Shown here: piece after piece, positions 53,822 to 64,000 of the stretch
Position numbering within the stretch: the first letter of the stretch is position 1
Layout of the letters: the number at the start of each line of letters is the position of its first letter
NCBI GenBank assembly: GCA_021209875.1
Contig: JAGYVD010000005.1
Coordinates: 3,076,001-3,140,000 of the forward strand
Length of the DNA stretch: 64,000 nucleotides
From: Rosellinia necatrix
Taxonomy: Eukaryota; Ascomycota; Sordariomycetes; Xylariales; Xylariaceae
Reading direction: 5' to 3'
Program-made: the position numbers and the translations under genes
The notes under the pieces: generated by a model
Database searches by the model: none
Seen by the model: only the letters and a program-made list of their open reading frames with translations
What the model was told of the DNA's origin: nothing

Positions 53822-55889
53822 ATGCCCGAGCCGTGCAACGTCTGTTCCAACCTTCGCTTCGACCCTCTCCAGCCCCAACGGCAGCTCCGAAATCTCGCTG
53901 ATGTGCCGGCCTGGTTCCAATCCGATGTTGTGAGCCTGTCCAACGTCAAATTATCCGGCAGCCAAGGATGCGCTACATGCGAATTCGTCGTGCAGGTGAT
54001 GGTGCACTATGAGCTGCACTTGGAAGAAGATGAGACCTTCTTGATCCGTAGATACCAATTCGGAGGCACTCTTCTCCATTTCATCAATCAATACCATACG
54101 ATCCAAGTATACACACCAGAGGGTGAGCTCTATCCCGTCATTATATAACCAACCCCCTTTACGTCGCCCAGCCTAGCCTGACAAAGATGCGGGACTAGGA
54201 AAGCCAGGCGCCTGGGAGGGGATCATGAGGGCTTCAGAGCTGAGCAAGTATGCGCACTCGGATCAAGCATATCAATTCATTCGATCGTGCCTGGACAGGT
54301 GCCTCGATCTTCATCCCAACTGCGTGCAACCTCGGGGTCGTCCTCCCTCTCGTTTAATCGATGTTGGCCTGTCTTCTGATGATTGCGTACGGCTTGTGGA
54401 AACATCGCCCCAATCCCGCAACGAGTACATTGCCCTCAGTTACTGCTGGGGCGATGTGGATGTCGTCCGAACGACGGACGGCAATTATGAGGCGATGAGA
54501 ACGGAAATACGCGTATCAATTCTTCCGAGAACCATACAAGATGCCATCACAGTCACGAGGAATCTGGGCCGGAGATACCTCTGGGTCGACGCCCTATGCA
54601 TCATTCAAGACTCTAAACTTGATTGGGAGATCGAATCGGCCAATATGGCGTCTATTTACCGCTCTTCGCTCCTAACCCTAGCAGCGGCCACCGCTGCCGC
54701 TGCGAGCGATGGGTTTCTCGGCCAAGAACACAACGCAAGCGAGACCAAGCCTCCCTACCAACAGGCATGGCGAAACGAAGATGGGCATGAAACCATCCTC
54801 GCCGCCAGAGTCGTTCCCGAATTCGAATCACACACAGAGGACGCCGATGAGGAGGAAGTCCTCCCGTGGTCCCTTCGGGGCTGGACCTTACAAGAGCAAA
54901 AGCTCTCAACAAGGACAATCGGCTACAGACGACGGGAGCTATGGTGGTCTTGCCTCTCCGAGTCTTCATGCGAATGCCACATCATCGACGAGTTACCGGA
55001 GGATGTGAAAAGATTCTGCTTCAACCCAACTTACTCTATCACGGTCGCGAAACAAATGTACAGAGAATGGCATAACACAGTTAGAGAATATACAATGCGT
55101 GCCTTGAGATACTCTTCCGACAGGCTTCCTGCCATAGCCGGTGTCGCAAGAGTAGTCCAAGATCTTACGGAATCAGCCTATATCGCCGGCCTTTGGAAGG
55201 GTAACCTCGTCCACGACCTCACATGGGAAGTAGCAGAGCTGGATGAGGTGGAAGCACGGTCGAGCGTCGCACGTTCGGCGGATTACCTCGGACCAACGTT
55301 TTCGTGGGTTTCGGTCAACCGGCATGTGAATTATGAATGGACCAATCGCTGGGCGAAAGCAACGCAATGCCATCTGCTCGCAGCTGAGTCACTGGTCACC
55401 GGCCTCAACCCCTTGGGCCATGTTGAGTCTGCGTATCTGACCATTTCCGCGCCCCTTCTTGAGAGCGTGCTCTGGCTGCGGGCTCAAACAATCGAGGTCA
55501 CCGGTTTCTCTTCCGAGAGCTACTTGATCTCATGCGGCGACCAAGAGCTCCAGCTACGAGCTGATGTGGCTCTCGAGACTTTTGATGGGACGCATCAAGA
55601 CGGGACTATTGAGAGATCAGTTCGACGATCGCGCATTCCCAGAATACGCGCTGGATCAGAGACACCGATCTCACTACTCTACCTGGGCCACTTCCTTGAA
55701 TTTAAGCATCCTCGAACCAAAAACGTACACGTATCCCGAACCTATCTTGTCTTGGGTAAATGCCCGACAGATATGGCAAGGTATGAGCGAATTGGCATTG
55801 CTAAGCAGGGCTGTGTCATTCACAAAGACTCGTCTGAAATGCCTCCCTTCTACGATGGATTCTCGGTGAATGTTATAACCATTGTATAG
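53822..55889 (+). CDS. Heterokaryon-incompatibility (HET) domain protein
   Basis: Exons 53822-54122 and 54187-55889 (intron 64 bp, junction in phase at PEDAGLGK) give 667 residues. HET proteins act in non-self recognition and can trigger cell death after fusion of unlike hyphae. An N-terminal zinc-like CNVCSNL...CATCEF precedes the HET domain, whose three blocks are clear: EYIALSYCWGDVD (about 180-192), LPRTIQDAITVTRNLGRRYLW with VDALCIIQD (213-242), and SLRGWTLQEQKLS (329-341). The C-terminal 300 residues show no NACHT, WD40 or other partner domain, so this is a stand-alone HET protein. The short cysteine module at the N-terminus is typical of this large, fast-evolving group. It borders the 5-kb gene-poor interval. 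No cognate partner is visible next to it. Confidence 0.92.
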
Positions 55890-58800
55890 TCTGCTGGTGC
55901 CATATATGAAGTTCAATGAATTGAATCTAAACCCCGCCGACTCTTGAGATGAACGACTGATGCCTATCGCTGGGCATAACGAGATCGTGGTCCTTCTACG
56001 CCGGCGGCACAATCCGTGGCAATGAACGGCAGTGGAGGCTTTTTGGATATACGGTGATGTGATATAGACCACTCTTCCTAGCCCCCATGAAGATTATTAG
56101 CCTCAAGATGTAAGTATGTTATTCTCCTATATTACAATGACTAAGTTGTTTAAGCAAACTAAAAACCGAGACTCCCGTAATGTCATAACTACACATAAAT
56201 ATTTAGCGAGAATCATATAAACCTTGTTAGCGAAACATAGCAACGTCGTTTCCATAGCCATAGAAAGGCTAACGGACTCCGACCTGGTTGATGGGAGACT
56301 GACTCGAGCATCCTCATCGATCTGGACAAGAACTTCGGTCAACGGCATGTTGAAATTTGTATTTGCACTGTTCTCATCTACTATATTCATAGGGGGGAAA
56401 GTGATTTATCATGCATGCCATTAGATAAACGCGCCGAATTAGCCGTAACACCATCCGCCCTAATCAGAGGGCCCGAATTATCGGCAAATACTTCGTTTGA
56501 CTTGCAATTTTCGGCAGACTCCTGAGATGTAGCGCCACTATCCCCGCACTGCTTCAAGTGATGGCGTATCCCAAAGTTAGTGACAATGCAGCAGTTGGCT
56601 ATTAGAGTCGGCCGGGCCTCATCAGCGAAATTTCTTTATTCGTTGCAGAATGTTAGGAATGTGGTTATTTTCTATATATACTTCCGCCTACCTTATCCAC
56701 ATAATAACCTTGCAAGGCATCTATAAGCTTGAGATCAGATCATGGCCAAGACTCATCACTTTCTCACGTGGAATCTGCGCCGTCTTCATGTAGAAAACCC
56801 GGTCTACCTAAAGTTACGCCAATAGCCCGAGTGGGCTCGTATCAGCCATTGTCCCTCTTAGAAATATCAATAACGCGACGAAGGAGATAATAGAATCATA
56901 CGAAGCTTCAGTCGTCGGGTGGGGAGGAAGCTCGAGCAAGGCTTGGTCACCTTAGATGGCCGCCAAACTACGTCGCTTCATAGACATATGATCAGTGGCT
57001 ATCAGTGCCAACCGTGTGGGGATAAGGTTGCCGTGGTTGTAAAAAAAGGGGTAATACAGCACGACAGAGAATATTTCAACACTGACTTACGTGGGTCTGA
57101 AAAAACTCTTTTTTAATGCTATTTTGGAGTCAAACTAGGCTAAGCTTCAACCTGCAATGTAGATATTTACATCGTATCCCTATATATTATCCTGCTTCTA
57201 TAATCTAATTCTAATACGCTGACATCAAAGGGACGGCCGATGCCACAACTACGCTTGTGATGAGACGATGCTGTGATCGTGGCCAAACCAGACAATTTCT
57301 TGTCCATCTACAGATGTTTGGCACGAAAGTCTCATACTCATAGTGAACGCCCATACCACAACAATTTCTATCAATGGCGCCGTCATATTGAACATAGAGA
57401 CGGACTGGATGGCTTCATCCCCCGTCAATATTAGTATATGAGCTAGATACACGAGGAATATGTGGCATCCAGTCAGACATGGTAGAGGTCAAAGGGGACA
57501 ATTTGTCTGGATCAATTCAGGGCGGTGACATAACCTCACTTTGGCAGTCCTATCGCTTTCAAGCCCGCAAGAGCGATTGTTGAGAGAAAATATTTGTTGG
57601 GTGGTGGATAATTATGTTCGCCGCCTAAGTGTACGGTGGGTGTAAAATACATGCATCTTGAGGCTTTCCTCACACACCAGCGTCGGAGGCGATAGTATTG
57701 TCATCCAAACACACGACTCGGAAATTGTCACTTCTGACGCAGCGCAACCCCCTCCCCTAAGACGACGAAATCCCAACACACTGTACCAGCGCCTTCCAAC
57801 AGCATTATATCAGCGGGCCGTTCTTTGTTTGCAGTACCTATTTTGATGCCGATAACGCTTTTAATCGACATGAAGTTGCGCCCCATTCCCCCTCCAGCAT
57901 CAAGAGGGTGTGACTCAGACTAAATGCACACTCATTCTTGAAATTCAAAAGATGACTGTGATCAGACACTTGAATGGCTTACATATGTGCGTGGAGTCTG
58001 TTCGGCTTCCAAAATGATGATGGTTCGTTAGACGTACGAGATCCCATTTCCCTTGCAGTCAACATTAACAGGGTATTTACGACCGGCGTCGCTAGCGTGG
58101 GTGGAATGTCACCCAACTAAAAAGTGCCGTATGTTGCGAGATATCCATGTCGGTTGTTCGTAACATGGGCGGTGGTCGGGCGGAGCTGCGGACTGCATCT
58201 TACACTACCTTTAGCTATGTGACCAACAAGTGCAAACCCGAACCTGAATATCGAGTATCTTGGTCATTTGAGAGTGGGCCTAACAACTGCAACAAGCATC
58301 GGATCGTCCATCCGGTCTTCATTTTTACCAATCTAACGCCGGGCACTAAAACTATTACGTCTCACCCAGGCCGCCCATCCGCACACCCTGCTAACCGAGA
58401 GCTGGTTGTCCTAACTACCAATCTTCTTGGCAGGGGTTCTTTCGTCAACATCTTGCCGCACAGCTCCGGCTTAGTGAGATGGTTTCAACTCTTAGCAACT
58501 ACTTGGGTGGTCTAGGGATGGTCTTTTGTCGTTCTCTTCTCATCCCCTATGTAGATGCTAAAAGCCTTAGCTCGAAACCTAGGTATCACTAATCAGGGTT
58601 CGAGAGATCTACACGGGTCCAATCACATAATCGTTGTTTCTAGTGGCGCATATCGGGCTAATCGAGTTGAGGGCGACTATTTCGCTGCCCCCTAAACAGA
58701 AGGATAACTTGAGATGGATAACTCAGTTAGCCTCGAAACTTGGGACACGACGCGCGGTGCGCCATCGTTACGTGGCGCCAGATGGAATTCGGCAAGATAT

Positions 58801-60978
58801 TGCGCATTCATACTTGCACCCCAGGCTTGAGGAGGAAAACCATCTAAATCCTCATACCCCTGTTAAATCTGAAGTTGTACACATCATATTTCGACGTCAC
58901 TTGACTGGTGTCATTTACGGGCCGAGTGACGCAGCGTCTGGGGCTGACACTCGATCTAAGGAGCCAAAAAGGTGGTTGTAGTTTCTAGTAGTATTCCTGG
59001 AACATTGGCGATTGTATGGGCCCGGTACCGGCAGCCCCTCGATTTGGAGCAAGTCGGCGTGCAACGTATCGCTGAGCTCGCGGAGCTCACGGGGTACCGG
59101 CTGAGCATACGAGGATCACCATCTGATCGGCTAGCAGTACAAGTCAAGCCTAAATCCGGACGAAACCCCGCGACGCGGCTATCGGCGCTAGATTTGATGT
59201 AGAACCCCCGAGACGCGGAGATTTCTCGGTTAGAAATGTTGCGGATGCCGCCTGCGAAAATACTGGCTTTCCGACACCACCGCTGCCGCCGTCGGCTCCG
59301 AGCATAGCGAGGCATATGAAAGGAGTGTAAGCGTAACAAAGGCAGGCTCATAAGCATCGTGGCGACCTACAACGAGTAACCCGAACCCAGCATCTGAAAA
59401 TTTCCAGTTAGTAGGTAGTCTAGACATCAGTGGATTCCCGCAGCTTCCTAAGCATTCCTACTGGTCTGCCTGCCACGCAGTCCTGAAGCCAGAATATTCT
59501 CACACCTTGACCTTGGTCACACAGCCGTGCGCATATTGCTGACCTTGGGAGTGGAGGATGAGCTTGACTTCGATCCTTGCCCCTCCGCAGATGGCACGGA
59601 GGGGTTGCGCCCCATGCACTAGGTCGGTGTGTCGGGGAGATGGCCATGGGCCATCCACCATTTGCATTTGACCTGGAGATGACTTGTATCGAAGCGACAG
59701 GGTCTCTGCCAAAGACCATGGCCGAGATCACGTATTCGGATGAAGATGATGCCATTCACTCCCAGTAGTTGCGTAGGAATGTCACGACGACGTGGCATTC
59801 GCCGGGCACGTACATAGCAGCGTGCGAGACGGGAACCCTTGAGGAGATGGATGTCATGGATCCAGATCCCAACCCGGTGTAGATGGCGTCAGAAGACTCG
59901 GGATTGCCCATCTGAGTATCGCCCCTCAACACATCGAAGCCCATACCGCCAACACCACGATGGTTACTGGAGAAAAGGCCACGGATATAATCAGCGAGGC
60001 GTGAAGTCCCTGATGCTGCAGTTGTGGATACAAACCGCCATGCCTAGTTATTAGGTGAGCTGGTTGCGTGGGGGCAGGGGGCAGGGGCTCCTGTCTCTGC
60101 CTTCAAGTTACTTAAGTAAGCACGTATAGTTGTAATTAATAATCAATTTACTGTGGAGGTGGTGCCTGCAGGTTGCTGATCCATCTAAGCCGCATTTGAT
60201 GCTGCAGTTTAGGCACCCATGGATATACTTGTACTTCGCAAGAAGTAACCATATATCACCTTACTAAGGATCTTAATAAGCACAAATCTCAGCTGTCTGC
60301 TGCTTGCAATACCCAATACTACCTAACCTAATATGTAAATGTGTACCTGGATTCGGGTAGTGGAGTTAATTATATAGCTCCAGGCATCCTGCAGTATACA
60401 CATACACGCACACACACACACACACACTTTTGAGTTCAAAGTGTACATATGCACGACAAAATAAGAAGGTATGATGCATGATGCAGATGGTACAACAGAT
60501 GGGACTGTGGAGCAGGGGGGTTTTATCACAGCTGGCTGAAGCGCAACTTCTTCAATAACTTGAATGCTTGTTTCGGGTTATACTGTGTAGACTAAGCATC
60601 ATGAGCCTCTATTGGGTGGACGAATGATGTACATACATCACCCAGTCATAGAAACTACGAGCGAGTTGGCCCTGAACCAGAAGATGCCAAACTCAAACTC
60701 GTCACCCTGCCATGTCCCCTCGACCTTCCTTGATGCTCCTCGGTCTTCGGCAATATGCTCTAATCTCTTTGCCTCCTCGACGAACCGACCGGAAGTCCCT
60801 CCCCCCCAGGCCATTTTGTGACAGAAAATGTGCTATGTACGATGATTATTCTAGCCCCGTCTCTATAAACATATTACCCCTTCTAATTACCCCTGCCCGC
60901 TGCGCAGCGCCGGCGAGAAGAATTGGTGACGGTATCGCATGATGGCCGCCGAATCCTTGACAGGCACCAATCACGAGA
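55890..60978. other. Gene-poor 5.1-kb interval with unassigned short frames
   Basis: No gene is supported. Short plus frames (58147-58515, 58634-58981, 58972-59202) and minus frames (59420-59755, 59756-59944) show no family motif I recognise. Frames at 57249-57327 (minus) and 57658-57741 (plus) resemble each other (RLS..TSV.G..IV), hinting at diverged inverted copies. A CA-repeat lies at 60402-60427. The interval between a HET gene and an amidotransferase may hold decayed genes or repeats. Confidence 0.45.
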
Positions 60979-61905
60979 TCATTCCCTCAAGAACCTCAAG
61001 AAGGCACGCGCGATGTCAATGCCGTTGTGTTTATTCGTCGCCCTCAGCATGGCGTCTGTGAAGGCACGGCGGGGTATGGCACCGGCTCGGTGACGGACCC
61101 GAAGCATCTCGCTCATGATGAACGGAGAATACTCCGGGTGGCCTTGCACCGTCAGGAGCCGGCCAGGGATATACATGGACTGCGTCGGGCATTGCTTGCT
61201 CTGTGCCAACGACTCAATACCCTTCGGATATTCGAGAACGGCATCACGGTGTGTTTGATAAATGGCCTAGATCAAGGCGCCAGGTTCGCCCCCAACAAGT
61301 CAGTTATTTGCTCGGTATCTGAAAGCGGATTACCCTCTCTCCCATGTGCCTCGCAATAGCCTTTCCTAACAGCAGCGTCTACCCCCTTCTCCGACTTCGC
61401 CGAATATAGGAGGACTCACCAAGCTCTCAGTCCCAAACACCCTCTTGCCCTCGTTGGTGAGTTCCAGCTCCGTGACAGACAGTTCCCACCCCCGCGAAGA
61501 CGGCGTAACTTGCGCGCCAAGTGCTCGAGCGGCGATTTGGTGGCCGAAGCAAACGCCAATGACACGAACTCGACCCTCCTCGAGCAAGAGACGCGTGTAC
61601 GCCGTCAGACGTAGAACCCACTCGTCGTTCGAGTACGCCGAGTGCCGAGATCCCGTGATGAGTACGGCGTCGATGGTTGCTGGGTCCGGGTAGACCGTCT
61701 CCGGGTCGCCAGCCACCACGTCATGCGCGCTGATCTCAAGTTCTGACTCGAGGGCCTGGGGTGGGTCGAGACTCTGGCAGGCCGCCCGTAATAACGTCGT
61801 GAATATGGCGTCGAACTGCCCCAACTTTTCCCTTATGCCGGGCAGCGGCTCGTCCGTGACAAGAATCGCTAAGCGGAGCGGTGCTGGTGGCTGTAATGAG
61901 CTCAT
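60979..61905 (-). CDS. Class I glutamine amidotransferase-like protein (GMP-synthase-type domain)
   Basis: Exons 61905-61420 and 61266-60979 (intron 153 bp) give 774 nt, 257 residues, the usual size of stand-alone fungal GATase1 proteins. The nucleophile lies in VIGVCFGHQIAARALG (Cys119), and the His/Glu pair in VQGHPEYS (His205, Glu207), completing the Cys-His-Glu triad. ITGSRHSAYSND precedes it as the family loop, and GWELSVTELELT and AIYQTHRDAV fit. The family hydrolyses glutamine or related gamma-glutamyl amides; the partner or substrate is not visible. I chose the ATG at 61905 over one 15 codons upstream because the family start is near SSLQPPAPLRLAILV. The intron is longer than most here; its exon-side frames match the family on both sides. 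Confidence 0.92.
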
Positions 61906-62999
61906 TTTGAACCAATATCTAATAACTATCGCTATCAAGGTGGACAACAAGCGTGGCCTGTTGATAGGGAGTGTGCCGTTTTGTGGTAGCTTTGTATCTG
62001 TGCCAACATCGCCGACATCGCCGCCATCTTTACCCCCGACTTGAGCTTGTTAGTTATATGTTCCCTTGAAACCCTGGGGTGAGCACCTGACCCTGTATCG
62101 TTTACCTTGTCTCGATTACGCTTTTCACTAGCATCTATTACCATCTACCTAGGTCCCAACTTCCTAGGTCCCAACTTGCTTTACCTTGCCTCTAAATCCG
62201 AAAGACTCCACCGAGACCGAATGTTGCTTATGGTCCCTATTTGCCACCTAGCCAATAGGAGACGCAATTTCTATGTGTCAGCCTCACCGCCTCACCGGCA
62301 TTACCGGGGTCGTTTCAAGGTGCCCAGGGCAAGCCACGCCCAGGGACCGTAAAGGAGACCATTCTTTCAGACGAGTATTAGGTAACTTTACGTGCGACTC
62401 GCGAATATTAACAACATGCGATAGCGGCCCTAGAACGCGTGTCACCGGCCCTATTTACGGAACTTTGGTACCTTTGATTGTATCATATAAAGGTAGACAG
62501 TATGGATTTGTATCATATATAGAAATAGACAGTACGAAAGCTCCTATATTTGGTCCGGGCCCACATAAGCCGTGTGTAATAATTACTAAGATAGGCCCCG
62601 AAGGGTCATAACGACACTGAGGGCCGCACGCGGGTCCGCAAATACACCAGGTCTGAAGAGAAAACCCTCATGAAGTTGAATTTATAAGGCGGCTGGTCAT
62701 GGCCTGCCCAGGCTACTCCCCCGTTTAAAGCCGTACAAAGCCGTCTAAAGATGTCTGAGGCTGTCTAAGGCTATCTAATGCTGTATAATGCTATCTAAAT
62801 GCTGTATAATGCTGTATAATGCTCTTTTACGGTGTCTAGAGATGCCTGGAGATATTCATAGGTGCTCTTGAAAGAAGCGAGCACGTGCGTGATCCCTAGA
62901 ACTCCAGAATAAGATCTAGAGTACTATGTTGTGATTTTCCCCCCTGCTCGGGCATGTATGCCCCTCGACAATGAAGTTCTGGCCATCGCGGTCATAGTC
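61906..62999. other. Divergence-free intergenic region with a 10-bp tandem array
   Basis: About 1.1 kb between two minus-strand genes. It contains CCTAGGTCCCAACTT duplicated at 62148-62178 and the 10-bp array at 62721-62823. No coding segment is supported; the frame at 62273-62611 is not credible. Confidence 0.5.
62721..62823. repeat. Degenerate 10-bp tandem repeat, about ten copies
   Basis: Units read CCGTTTAAAG, CCGTACAAAG, CCGTCTAAAG, ATGTCTGAGG, CTGTCTAAGG, CTATCTAATG, CTGTATAATG, CTATCTAAAT, GCTGTATAAT, GCTGTATAAT. The consensus drifts smoothly from CCGTCTAAAG to CTGTATAATG along the array, with one 1-bp slip. Confidence 0.8.
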
Positions 63000-64000
63000 T
63001 TAACATTCCGTGTCCTCGCCGCTCGCGACCCCCTCGGACGAGTTGTGGCCGCTCTCGTGGGACCCCTTGGTCACGATGTACTGGCTGCGGGCCTTGATCC
63101 TGTCGCCGTACTTGAAGAGGACCCAGGGGATGGGAACGAGGGCGATGGAGACGAAGCCCAGCAGGCTGCTGGCCCAGCCGATGCCGAGGGCGGTGAAGAC
63201 CTGGACGATGAAGAGCGGGAAGGCGCCGCCGCCGGCGTAGCGGAGCAGGCTGTTGGCGCTGAGGGCGCTGGCGCCGTGCAGGGCGCCGTACGAGTTCATG
63301 ATGTAGAGGGCGCCGCTGCTGTAGACCATGATGTTGCCGACGGCGAAGGGGACGGCGGCGACGACGGAGCTGGGCCAGGACACGCGCGCGTCGGCCGACC
63401 ACCCGAACCAGAACAGGCTCGCCGGGTTGAGCACGCAGCCCACCATGGCGCCGTACAGCCGGTACTCGGACGGCACCGCGCCGACGCCGTACCGCGCCTC
63501 GAGCGCCGGGTACGTGCGGCGGTCGATGGCGACGACGGCGACGAACCCGATGACGCAGCCCAGCGCGACCGAGATGAAGGTCAGCCCCTGCTGACCGGGC
63601 GAGAAGCCGTACTGCGTCCGGAAGACGTAGGGGAACGCGGCGAAGAAGCTGTAGAACACGGCGAAGTTGAACGCCATGTAGATCGTCATGAACAGCACGA
63701 TCGACTCGGTGAACAGCATCCGGAACGGCTTCAGCACCACCCGCCGCACGATCGCCCCCGACGGCAGGGCCACTTTCGGCACGCTCGACGACAACGACGA
63801 AGACGACGACTGCTGCTGCTGCTGCTCTGCCGCGAGGGACTGCTTCTCTGTGCGGTTGCGCTTCGCGAGGATGGTCTTCTTGTACGTCTCGAATTGCGGG
63901 AGCGCGTATAAGTAGTTAAACGCCACCATGAACAGGATGACCCATTCGAGCCATCGGAAGCCTTTGGCCTCGCTCAGGAAGCCGCCGATGACAGGCCCTA
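63000..64000 (-). CDS. MFS drug/polyamine-type transporter, N-terminal part outside the window
   Basis: The minus-strand frame is open from the window edge (GPVIGGFLSEAKGFRWLEW) to TAA/stop at 63000, about 332 residues. It covers the C-terminal half of a DHA1-type major facilitator. GPVIGGFL is the motif-C region at the end of helix 5. After it come VILFMVAFNYLYALP, a polar central loop with a Gln run and Ser run, and ESIVLFMTIYMAFNFAVFY at the start of the second half. GWSADARVSWPSSVVAAV, NSYGALHGASALSANSLLRY and GGAFPLFIVQVFTALGIGWA are typical of fungal Tpo1/fluconazole-resistance-like transporters in the late helices. Probable role: proton-coupled export of drugs or polyamines at the plasma membrane. 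The plus-strand frame of 326 residues across it is a GC-rich shadow. Confidence 0.9.
   Translation of the reverse strand, partial: GPVIGGFLSEAKGFRWLEWVILFMVAFNYLYALPQFETYKKTILAKRNRTEKQSLAAEQQQQQSSSSSLSSSVPKVALPSGAIVRRVVLKPFRMLFTESIVLFMTIYMAFNFAVFYSFFAAFPYVFRTQYGFSPGQQGLTFISVALGCVIGFVAVVAIDRRTYPALEARYGVGAVPSEYRLYGAMVGCVLNPASLFWFGWSADARVSWPSSVVAAVPFAVGNIMVYSSGALYIMNSYGALHGASALSANSLLRYAGGGAFPLFIVQVFTALGIGWASSLLGFVSIALVPIPWVLFKYGDRIKARSQYIVTKGSHESGHNSSEGVASGEDTEC

Noticed and set aside
58147..59202. Consecutive plus frames of 122, 115 and 76 residues as one gene
   Set aside because: No splice joins them convincingly and no family text is visible; left as unassigned.
62931..63911. Plus-strand frame of 326 residues opposite the MFS gene
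   Set aside because: Ala/Gly/Asp/Glu/Arg-only composition and no motifs; the minus strand is a clear transporter.

Overview
The window looks like a chromosome segment of a filamentous ascomycete (Pezizomycotina, most likely a sordariomycete). Evidence: short spliceosomal introns, mostly 48-110 bp with GT..AG ends; polypyrimidine-rich upstream regions; a HET-domain gene; secreted GH72 and GH92 enzymes; and fungus-type core genes (SOF1, RPN6, COG7, an SDS3-type subunit). I saw no rRNA, tRNA, CRISPR array or intact transposon. Gene models were built by hand by joining exons in phase. Where exon lengths sum to a multiple of three and family motifs run across the junctions, I treat the model as solid.

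Layout. 1-3076: 5'-truncated collagen-like/coiled-coil protein (+). 3490-5895: ten-exon sugar transporter (-). 6661-8262: degenerate kinase-like protein (-). 9504-10130: small Cys/His-rich protein (+). 10902-13535: GH92 mannosidase (+). 13906-14690: broken beta-lactamase-family relic (+). 15825-20049: PARP plus ubiquitin-conjugating-enzyme fusion (-). 20050-23634: gene-poor, repeat-rich. 23635-24876: COG7 (+). 25382-27060: GH72 glucanosyltransferase (-). 28980-31551: SOF1 with 17 exons (+). 32459-33637: membrane SDR (+). 36722-38357: pseudokinase with a homopolymer frameshift (+). 39349-40795: RPN6 (+). 41872-46557: AT-hook nuclear protein (-). 48276-49133: AsaB/CmcJ-like oxidoreductase (+). 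49530-50517: DsbA-like protein with a frame break (+). 50906-52582: SDS3-like (-). 53822-55889: HET protein (+). 55890-60978: gene-poor. 60979-61905: class I glutamine amidotransferase (-). 63000-64000: MFS transporter running off the end (-).

How it fits together. The genes do not form an obvious biosynthetic cluster. Housekeeping genes (Golgi tethering, ribosome biogenesis, proteasome lid, Rpd3-type deacetylase) are interleaved with lineage-specific ones (kinase-like proteins, HET, PARP-E2, collagen-like) and with long intergenic tracts. Those tracts carry a recurrent CCTAGGTA/GGTA motif, a perfect 40-bp palindrome, a shared TAG-repeat plus TATTAACGTC unit found in two places, and a 10-bp tandem array.

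The most striking items are the PARP-E2 fusion, the very intron-dense SOF1 with exons of 3, 7 and 16 nt, and the dispersed intergenic repeat grammar.
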